Source of the DNA: SZUA-430 sp964561925
GTDB taxonomy: Bacteria; Pseudomonadota; Alphaproteobacteria; Micropepsales; Micropepsaceae
Direction: 5' to 3'
Assembly: GCA_964561925.1 (NCBI GenBank)
Contig: CAZLRW010000105.1
Span: 1 to 13,048 of the forward strand
DNA length: 13,048 bases
This document shows, in pieces, positions 7,063 to 12,320 of this stretch. The number at the start of each line of letters is the position of its first letter. Within the stretch, counting starts at the first letter, position 1. The position numbers were made by a program, and so were the translations under genes. The notes beneath the pieces were generated by a model, which worked only from the letters and a program-made list of their open reading frames with translations, searched no databases and had not been told where the DNA came from.

Positions 7063-7437
7063 TCAGGCCAGGAACCGGCGGATCGTCTCGAGGAAATGCA
7101 TCACCGAGATCGGCTTCGAGATATAGGCCTCGCAACCGCCCTGGCGGATCTTCTCTTCGTCGCCCTTCATCGCGAACGCCGTGACCGCGATGACGGGAAT
7201 TCGCTTCAGGCCGTCGTCTTCCTTCAGCCACTTCGTGACTTCGAGCCCCGAAACTTCCGGCAGCTGAATATCCATCAGGATGAGATCGGGAACGTGCTTG
7301 CGCGCGAGGTCGAGCGCTTCGAGCCCGTCGCGCGTCTGGATCGTCTTGTAGCCGTGGGCGTCGAGCAGATCGTGGAAGAGCTTCATGTTGAGCTCGTTGT
7401 CTTCCACGATCAGGACGGTTTTCGCTCTGGCGTCCAT
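7063..7437 (-). CDS. divK: Single-domain response regulator DivK
   Basis: A 124-residue stand-alone receiver domain, nearly textbook DivK: TVLIVEDNELNMKLFHDLL, then LILMDIQLPEVSGLEVTKWL, then VTAFAMKGDEEKIRQGGCEA and YISKPI. The acidic pocket is E12/D13, phosphorylation is at D56, and the switch residues are T86 and K108. In Caulobacter-type bacteria DivK is phosphorylated by DivJ/PleC kinases, and it controls DivL-CckA-CtrA signalling and stimulates the kinases acting on PleD. ATG 7437 is chosen because GGAGAA lies six bases upstream. The in-frame ATG at 7476 would add 13 proline-rich residues absent from the family and has no ribosome site. It is the first gene of the divK-pleD operon. Confidence 0.96.
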   Translation of the reverse strand: MDARAKTVLIVEDNELNMKLFHDLLDAHGYKTIQTRDGLEALDLARKHVPDLILMDIQLPEVSGLEVTKWLKEDDGLKRIPVIAVTAFAMKGDEEKIRQGGCEAYISKPISVMHFLETIRRFLA

Positions 7438-7441
7438 CTTG

Positions 7442-7447
7442 TTCTCC
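7442..7447 (-). promoter_or_regulatory. Ribosome binding site of divK
   Basis: GGAGAA on the minus strand, with CAAG then ATG. This fixes the divK start at 7437. Confidence 0.75.
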
Positions 7448-7519
7448 GGTGGCCGTGGTGGCCGGGATTCGCTCATCGAAAGCCCCGTTTGCGTGCGCGC
7501 CCGGAAAGCCCGATTTTCG

Positions 7520-7560
7520 CGCTATAGTTGAACCGAATAATGTTAAATAAGCTTTGCGGA
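7520..7560. promoter_or_regulatory. AT-rich divergent promoter region of divK-pleD and the DUF3572 operon
   Basis: In an otherwise GC-rich gap of 187 bp, bases 7522-7555 are strikingly AT-rich (TATAGTTGAAC...AATAATGTTAAATAAGCTTTG). On the minus strand TATAGC can act as a -10 with TTATTT 18 bases upstream. On the plus strand TTGAAC at 7528 and TAAATA are candidates without good spacing. TTAA-N7-TTGC from 7543 half-matches the CtrA box TTAA-N7-TTAA. Promoter function is inferred from position and composition. Confidence 0.45.
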
Positions 7561-7624
7561 GCGGCGCAACAAACGAGCGCTGGCGCGATGCGCGGAACGA
7601 TGCAGGAAGGACGTTGAAGAAGCC

Positions 7625-7900
7625 ATGAAAAACGCCGCCGCCGAGGAAATCTCAGAACGCGCCTTGGCGTATCTGGCAACGCGCCCGTCCGATCTTCAGC
7701 GATTCTTAACCGCAAGCGGGCTTGACGCCGATACGCTTCTTGCCGGCAGCGGCGACAAAGCGATTCTCGCCGCCGTGCTCGGTTTCCTCACGAGCGAAGA
7801 ATCGCTCGCCAAAGAGTTTTCGGAAAGTGAACGGCTGAGGCCCGGTGAATTGCTTGCAGCCTTGGCGCGCCTCGACCCGCACGGATCGAGCGCATGGTAG
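7625..7900 (+). CDS. DUF3572 family protein
   Basis: A 91-residue acidic protein, predicted mostly helical: ISERALAYLATRPSDLQRFL, then GLDADTLL, AILAAVLGFLTSEESLAKEF and PGELLAALARLDP. This is the DUF3572 pattern, a small alphaproteobacterial family of unknown function found next to divK. It has no signal peptide or catalytic motif. The start at ATG 7625 is preceded by AGGAAGGA, but 13 bases away, so ribosome spacing is unusual. It heads a four-gene plus-strand operon: its stop overlaps the HAD gene start (ATGGTAG). Constant linkage to divK-pleD hints at a cell-cycle link, but this is inference. Confidence 0.85.
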   Translation: MKNAAAEEISERALAYLATRPSDLQRFLTASGLDADTLLAGSGDKAILAAVLGFLTSEESLAKEFSESERLRPGELLAALARLDPHGSSAW

Positions 7901-8514
7901 CGATCGATCCCGCCCGCCCGCTCGTCATCTGCGATGCCGACGAAGTGCTGCTGCAATTCCTTGTCGGCCTCGAGAATTATCTCGAGCGCCAAGGGTGCTA
8001 CCTCGACCTCGCCTCCTACCGCATCCATGGCAACGTCAAGCACCGCGCGAACGGCGAACCGGTCGCCGACGAGCTCGTCAGTGCGCACCTGAAGGGCTTC
8101 TTCGCCGCCGAAACGCGCCACCTCTCGATGGTGCCGGGTGCGGCAGGCGCGCTGAACCGCTTGAGCGACCGCGCCCAGATCGTGATCCTCTCGAACCTGC
8201 CCGAAACCTCGCGCGAAGCCCGCATCGAAAACCTGGGCGGTCACGGCATGCGCTTCCCCGTGATCGCCGGCAAAGGGCCGAAGGGCGAAATCGTTCGCGA
8301 GATGATCAAGGATCACCGTCGAAACGTCGTCTTCATCGACGACCTTCCGCCGCACATCGCCTCCGTCGCAGCGGAAACGCCGCACGTTCACCGCCTGCAC
8401 TTCGTCGCCGATCCACGCCTCGCCCGTCTCGTGCCCAAAGCCTCGGAGGCGCACCAGCGCCTCGACACCTGGCCCGAAGCGGAGAAGTGGATCGCCGAAG
8501 TCGTCGAAGGCTGA
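7894..8514 (+). CDS. HAD superfamily hydrolase-like protein
   Basis: A 206-residue protein with the four haloacid-dehalogenase motifs in order. Motif I is D14-A-D16-E-V (PLVICDADEVLL), motif II is S100 (IVILSNLP), the motif III lysine lies around K127-K130 (IAGKGPKGEI), and motif IV is D149-D150 (VVFIDDLPPH). This predicts a magnesium-dependent phosphatase-like active site with D14 as nucleophile. The cap (about 20-90) contains QGCYLDLASYRIHGNVKHR and is not diagnostic. The substrate is unknown. The gene overlaps DUF3572 by 7 bp and is followed 4 bp later by the ROK kinase, so the three are translated together. Pairing with a sugar kinase makes a sugar-phosphate substrate conceivable, as inference only. 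Confidence 0.85.
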   Translation: MVAIDPARPLVICDADEVLLQFLVGLENYLERQGCYLDLASYRIHGNVKHRANGEPVADELVSAHLKGFFAAETRHLSMVPGAAGALNRLSDRAQIVILSNLPETSREARIENLGGHGMRFPVIAGKGPKGEIVREMIKDHRRNVVFIDDLPPHIASVAAETPHVHRLHFVADPRLARLVPKASEAHQRLDTWPEAEKWIAEVVEG

Positions 8515-8518
8515 AAGG

Positions 8519-9424
8519 ATGCGCATCGGCGTCGACCTCGGCGGCACGAAGATCGAGATCGCGGTCTTGGGAAACGACGGCGCTTTCGTGCTCCGCGAAC
8601 GCGCGCCCGCTCCCGCGGGCGACTATGAAGCGACGGTCCGCGCCGTGCGCGGCCTCGTGATCGCAGCCGAAGCGAAACTCACCCACACTTGCACGGTCGG
8701 CATCGGCATCCCCGGCACGATCTCGCCCGCAACCGGCGTCGTGAAGAACGCGAACTCGACCTGGCTGAACGGCCGCCCGCTTGACCGCGACCTCAGCGCC
8801 GCCTTGGCACGTGAGGTTCGCATCGCGAACGACGCGAACTGCTTCGCGCTTTCCGAGGCCTCCGACGGCGCCGGCGCCGGAAAACGAACGGTGTTCGGCG
8901 TCATCCTCGGTACCGGCGTCGGCGGCGGCATCGTCGTCGACGGCAAAGTTCTGACCGGTCCGAACGCGATCGCCGGCGAATGGGGACACAATCCCCTGCC
9001 CTGGCCCGCCGACGGCGAACGGCCCGGCCCCAAGTGCTATTGCGGCAAACAGGGTTGCATCGAAACGTACCTCTCGGGCCCCGCACTCGCGCTGCAATTC
9101 GTGCAAAGCACGGGCAGAAGCGCCGACCCGGCAACGATCGCCCACCTCGCCGACGACGGCGACGCAGCCGCCGAGGCCGTTCTCGCGACCTACGAACGCC
9201 GTCTCGCCAAAGCGCTCGCCCATCTCATCAACATTCTAGACCCAGACGTGATCGTGCTCGGCGGCGGCGTTTCGAATCTCACGCGCCTTTACGCGAACGT
9301 GCAGCCTTTGATCGCGTCGCACGCTTTCTCGGACGCGGTCGCCACGCCCATCATGCGCAACCGCTGGGGCGACTCCTCCGGCGTGCGCGGCGCCGCTTGG
9401 CTCTGGCCGGAGGCGGCGGCGTGA
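8519..9424 (+). CDS. ROK family sugar kinase (fructokinase / N-acetylglucosamine kinase type)
   Basis: A 301-residue ATP-dependent sugar kinase of typical ROK length. The N-terminal phosphate loop is IGVDLGGTKIEIAVLG. The catalytic base is D105 (RIANDANCFALSEA), followed by GTGVGGGIVVDG. The zinc site has H157 (AGEWGHNPLPW) and C173, C175 and C180 in the CYCGKQGCIETYLSGPAL segment. DPDVIVLGGGVSN is the C-terminal ATP-binding motif. It phosphorylates a hexose or N-acetylhexosamine in the cytoplasm; fructose/mannose kinase and GlcNAc kinase both fit, so no symbol is given. ATG 8519 follows the HAD stop by four bases, with GAAGG about nine bases upstream. Its stop overlaps the dinB start as GTGA. 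Confidence 0.92.
   Translation: MRIGVDLGGTKIEIAVLGNDGAFVLRERAPAPAGDYEATVRAVRGLVIAAEAKLTHTCTVGIGIPGTISPATGVVKNANSTWLNGRPLDRDLSAALAREVRIANDANCFALSEASDGAGAGKRTVFGVILGTGVGGGIVVDGKVLTGPNAIAGEWGHNPLPWPADGERPGPKCYCGKQGCIETYLSGPALALQFVQSTGRSADPATIAHLADDGDAAAEAVLATYERRLAKALAHLINILDPDVIVLGGGVSNLTRLYANVQPLIASHAFSDAVATPIMRNRWGDSSGVRGAAWLWPEAAA
9409..9413 (+). promoter_or_regulatory. Ribosome binding site of dinB
   Basis: GGAGG inside the ROK gene, seven bases before GTG 9421. It supports this GTG as the dinB start, which includes the zinc-ribbon extension, rather than an internal ATG at 9535. Confidence 0.75.
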
Positions 9425-10674
9425 CGACGCTGTGCCGCGACTGCTTTGCGATCCTCGACGGCGAGGACCGCCGGCGTTGCCCGTCCTGCAAGAGCCCGCG
9501 CCTGCTCCGCCACGCCGAGCTTGCGACCCTATCGATGGCGCATCTCGACTGCGACGCGTTCTACGCCGCAATCGAAAAGCGCGACAATCCCGCGCTCGCC
9601 GACAAACCCGTGATCGTGGGCGGCGGCAAGCGCGGCGTCGTATCGACCGCCTGCTACGTCGCCCGCACGTTCGGCGTGAAGTCCGCCATGCCGATGTTCA
9701 AGGCGCTGGCGGCCTGCCCGAACGCCGTGGTCGTCCACCCGAACATCCAGAAATACGCCGCCGTCAGCCGCGAAGTGCGCGACCTGATGCTCGAAACCAC
9801 GCCGCTCGTCGAACCGCTGTCGCTGGACGAGGCGTTCATCGACCTCTCCGGCACCGAACGTCTGCACAAGGCGACGCCGGCGCAAACGCTCGCGCGTCTG
9901 GCCAAACGTATCGAGGATGAGCTCAAGATCACGGTCTCGATCGGCCTCTCGTTCAACAAATTCCTCGCCAAAGTCGCCTCCGACCTCGACAAGCCGCGCG
10001 GCTTCTCGGTGATTGGGCGCGCGGAAGCCGTAGCCTTCCTTGACACGAAGCCAGTGACGCTGCTTCCGGGCGTCGGCAAGGTGTTCGCGGCCTCGCTCGC
10101 CCGCGACGGCATCTTCACGATCGGCGACGTCAGACGGCGCAACGTGAAGCAACTGTCGGCCCACTTCGGCTCAAGCGGCCTCTGGCTCTGGCGCCTCTCG
10201 AACGCGGACGACACGCGCACCGTGGAACCCCGCGCACCCGCGAAAGGTATCTCCGCCGAAACCACGTTCGAACACGACATGAGCGATGGCGAACAGCTCG
10301 CACGCGTGCTCTGGTCGCTGTGCGAAAAAGTCTCGGCCCGCGCGAAAGCGGCCGACCTCGGCGGCAAGGTGGTGCAGCTGAAACTGAAGACGGCCGAATT
10401 CAAACTCGTCACGCGCCGCCACACGCTCGACGGCGCCACGCAACTCGCACGCCGCCTGTTCGAAACCGGCCACGACCTGCTGAAAGCCGAAGCGAAAGGA
10501 ACGCGTTACCGCTTGATCGGCATCGGCCTCGCCGATCTCGTGCCCGCTGGCCAGTGCGACGAAGGAAACCTCTTCGACCAAGACGGCGCCCGCCGCGACG
10601 CCGCCGAACGCGCCATGGACAAGGTCCGCGAAAAATTCGGCTCGACCGCCATCCGCAAAGGCCGCTCGCTCTGA
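9421..10674 (+). CDS. dinB: DNA polymerase IV with N-terminal zinc ribbon
   Basis: A 417-residue Y-family translesion polymerase, longer than the ~350-residue E. coli enzyme because of an N-terminal extension. That extension holds two CxxC pairs (C5-C8 and C20-C23), a likely zinc ribbon that recurs in alphaproteobacterial DinB. The catalytic core follows: HLDCDAFYAAIEKRD with metal ligand D43, CYVARTFGVKSAMPM, and LSLDEAFIDLSG with D136/E137. Helix-hairpin-helix LLPGVGKVFAASL and the little-finger domain (KGISAETTFEHDM) come next. It copies past damaged bases with low fidelity. An internal GNLF segment near the C-terminus is a possible clamp-contact remnant. GTG 9421 overlaps the ROK stop. 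It is the last gene of the DUF3572 operon; any SOS control would have to come from the upstream promoter or an internal one. Confidence 0.95.
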   Translation: MTTLCRDCFAILDGEDRRRCPSCKSPRLLRHAELATLSMAHLDCDAFYAAIEKRDNPALADKPVIVGGGKRGVVSTACYVARTFGVKSAMPMFKALAACPNAVVVHPNIQKYAAVSREVRDLMLETTPLVEPLSLDEAFIDLSGTERLHKATPAQTLARLAKRIEDELKITVSIGLSFNKFLAKVASDLDKPRGFSVIGRAEAVAFLDTKPVTLLPGVGKVFAASLARDGIFTIGDVRRRNVKQLSAHFGSSGLWLWRLSNADDTRTVEPRAPAKGISAETTFEHDMSDGEQLARVLWSLCEKVSARAKAADLGGKVVQLKLKTAEFKLVTRRHTLDGATQLARRLFETGHDLLKAEAKGTRYRLIGIGLADLVPAGQCDEGNLFDQDGARRDAAERAMDKVREKFGSTAIRKGRSL

Positions 10675-10691
10675 GCTCGAAGCCCGAACCC

Positions 10692-10704
10692 GGCAATTCT
10701 TGCC
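10692..10704. repeat. Inverted repeat GGCAA-TTC-TTGCC
   Basis: A perfect 5-bp inverted repeat with a 3-bp spacer, 18 bases after the dinB stop and about 45 bases upstream of the sigma-54 -24 element. No T tract follows, so it is more likely a protein-binding site or chance than a terminator. Confidence 0.3.
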
Positions 10705-10733
10705 CATGCGGCGGGGCCGAATCCGCGCAAACG

Positions 10734-10749
10734 CAGGCGCGCACGCCTG
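10734..10749. repeat. Inverted repeat CAGGCG-CGCA-CGCCTG at the sigma-54 promoter
   Basis: A perfect 6-bp inverted repeat with a four-base loop whose last two bases are the first two of the -24 element. It could be an operator abutting the promoter, or a weak hairpin ending dinB transcripts. Confidence 0.3.
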
Positions 10750-10762
10750 GCACATGGGTTGC
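10748..10762 (+). promoter_or_regulatory. Sigma-54 (RpoN) -24/-12 promoter of the SGDEF gene
   Basis: TGGCAC-N5-TTGC matches the RpoN consensus TGGCAC-N5-TTGC(A/T) at all ten core bases (TGGCAC 10748-10753, TTGC 10759-10762). The GG and GC doublets are exactly ten bases apart. Transcription would start about 12 bases beyond, near 10774, leaving a leader of about 22 bases before ATG 10796. RpoN promoters need an AAA+ activator, whose site is not identified. Confidence 0.7.
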
Positions 10763-10795
10763 GACAAGGACCCTGAGTCCAACGACGGTCAGTCC

Positions 10796-11455
10796 ATGAA
10801 CGCGCAGGTAGCCAAGGTCATTTTCGGTGAGGAACACGGCCCCGCCGCGCTTCTTTTCCCGACGATGCGCGCCGCCGATCCGATCTCGATCACGCCGAAA
10901 ACAGTCCAGGACATTCTTGCCTACGTGGCCGAGAAGGAGCAGTCGCTCACCGACCTGCGCTCCCGCGTCGCCGAACTCGAGCGCCTGCTCGAAACCGACG
11001 AACTGACCGGCCTGCTCAATCGCCGCGGCTTCGAAGGGGCAGCCGCCCGCGCCCTCGCCGGCGCCGCGCGGTACAAGGAAAAGGGCGTGCTCGCCCTCAT
11101 CGACCTCGACGGCTTCAAGCGCGTGAACGACGAGCACGGCCACGCCGCAGGCGATGCCGCGCTGCGCCTCGTCGGCCAGATCCTCAACGACAACATCCGC
11201 GCCACCGACTACGCCGCGCGCCTCAGCGGTGACGAATTCGCCGTCCTCTGGGTCCGCGCCCAAGCGACCGCGCTCACGAACCGCGTCCGCGAATTGAAAA
11301 CGACGCTGAACGAAGCGGTGCTCGACTGGGACGGCGTCCAAATCCCGATCCGCGCCTCGATCGGCACCGCGGCCTACGACGCGGCGACACCGCTCGCCGA
11401 CCTCATGCGCCGCGCCGACAAGGCGATGTACCGCCGCAAACGCGCCCGGCGCTAA
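10796..11455 (+). CDS. GGDEF-domain protein with SGDEF signature (probable diguanylate cyclase)
   Basis: A 219-residue soluble protein. Residues 1-40 are unassigned; 41-66 (ILAYVAEKEQSLTDLRSRVA) is a likely coiled-coil signalling helix. The GGDEF domain (about 67-215) begins ETDELTGLLNRRGF, contains LIDLDGFKRVNDEHGHAAGD with metal ligand D103, and has SGDEF at 144-148. The first glycine of GGDEF is serine, the rest is intact. An inhibitory RxxD site (R135-D138) sits five residues before it, and RASIGTAAYD and RRADKAMYRRKR complete the fold. It probably makes cyclic-di-GMP, though the substitution leaves activity open. No sensor domain is fused. Upstream starts (TTG 10700, ATG 10706, ATG 10755) would lie within or before the sigma-54 promoter, so ATG 10796 is preferred. 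Its TAA overlaps the aguB stop (CTAA). Confidence 0.88.
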   Translation: MNAQVAKVIFGEEHGPAALLFPTMRAADPISITPKTVQDILAYVAEKEQSLTDLRSRVAELERLLETDELTGLLNRRGFEGAAARALAGAARYKEKGVLALIDLDGFKRVNDEHGHAAGDAALRLVGQILNDNIRATDYAARLSGDEFAVLWVRAQATALTNRVRELKTTLNEAVLDWDGVQIPIRASIGTAAYDAATPLADLMRRADKAMYRRKRARR

Positions 11456-12318
11456 GCCCCGCCCAACGTCATCAGCGGCCCATAGAGATCGGGCCGCCGG
11501 TCGCGGAACAGCCCCCAAGACCGCCGCGCCGTCTCGATCGCATCGAGATCGACCGTCGCCGCGATCACCGCTTCCTTGTCGCCCGCCTCAGCCAAAACCT
11601 CACCCGTCGGCCCCGCGATGAACGAGGTGCCGTAGAACGTGATCTCACACGTCTCACCCACCTCGCGCCCGATCCGGTTCGACGCAATCAGCGGCACGTA
11701 GTTCGCGCCCGCATGCCCTTGCATCACGCGCCGCCAATGCGCGGAGGAATCGACCGGCGGCGCCGGCGGCGGCTCGCTCCCGATCGCGGTCGGATAGCAG
11801 AGAATCTCCGCCCCCATCAGCGCCATCGCCCGCGCACCCTCGGGAAACCACTGGTCCCAGCAAATGCCGGCGCCGATCGCGCCATAGCGCGTACGGAACA
11901 CCTTGAACCCCGTGTCCCCGGGATTGAAGTAGTACTTCTCCTGATACCCCGGCCCGTCTGGAATGTGCGACTTGCGATAAAGGCCAAGCACGCTTCCGTC
12001 CGCGTCGATCATCGCCAGCGAATTGAAATGCGCATTGTTCGCCCGCTCGAAGAACGAGAGCGGCAGCACGACCGAGAGCTCCCGCGCCAACGCCGAGAAC
12101 TCGCCGATCAACGCGTTCTTCTCGAACGGCGCCGCCAGCGCAAAGTGCTTCGCCAACTGGTCCTTGCAAAAGTAAGGCGTCTCGAACAACTCCTGAATGA
12201 GAACAACCTGCGCCCCCTTCGCCTTCGCCTCGCGCACCAACCGCTTCGCGTTCGCGACATTGGCCGCGCGGTCCGGCCCGCATGCCATCTGCGTCGCCGC
12301 CAGCGTCACTTGTCTCAT
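11452..12318 (-). CDS. aguB: N-carbamoylputrescine amidase
   Basis: A 288-residue nitrilase-superfamily enzyme. The catalytic triad is E43 (VVLIQELFETPYFC), K116 (LYRKSHIPDGPGY) and C153 (GAGICWDQWFPEGARA). The segments EKYYFNPGDTGFKVF and NRIGRE are typical of the AguB branch. It hydrolyses N-carbamoylputrescine to putrescine, CO2 and ammonia in the cytoplasm, the second step of the agmatine route. ATG 12318 is preceded by GAGGAG at six bases. The frame is open further upstream across aguA, but that is a shadow of aguA. Two bases separate it from the aguA stop, so the pair is one operon. Its TAG is interlocked with the TAA of the convergent SGDEF gene. Confidence 0.96.
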   Translation of the reverse strand: MRQVTLAATQMACGPDRAANVANAKRLVREAKAKGAQVVLIQELFETPYFCKDQLAKHFALAAPFEKNALIGEFSALARELSVVLPLSFFERANNAHFNSLAMIDADGSVLGLYRKSHIPDGPGYQEKYYFNPGDTGFKVFRTRYGAIGAGICWDQWFPEGARAMALMGAEILCYPTAIGSEPPPAPPVDSSAHWRRVMQGHAGANYVPLIASNRIGREVGETCEITFYGTSFIAGPTGEVLAEAGDKEAVIAATVDLDAIETARRSWGLFRDRRPDLYGPLMTLGGA

Positions 12319-12320
12319 GC

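Noticed and set aside
5223..7184. Very long plus-strand open frame (653 codons) antisense to pleD and the acyltransferase gene.
   Set aside because: It is composed of arginine/histidine/alanine-rich sequence with no recognisable domain and lies opposite strongly recognised genes; high GC removes stop codons from the antisense frame.
7438..7476. Thirteen-residue N-terminal extension of DivK.
   Set aside because: Proline-rich, not part of DivK, and without a ribosome site, while GGAGAA precedes ATG 7437.
7588..7617. Nine-codon ORF (ATG CGC GGA ...) just before the DUF3572 start.
   Set aside because: It lacks a ribosome site of its own, and its only support is position; a chance ATG in this composition is common.
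8980..9420. Upstream in-frame extension of dinB through the ROK gene.
   Set aside because: The translation is arginine-rich nonsense opposite the ROK coding frame; the GTG at 9421 has a good ribosome site and gives the known zinc-ribbon N-terminus.
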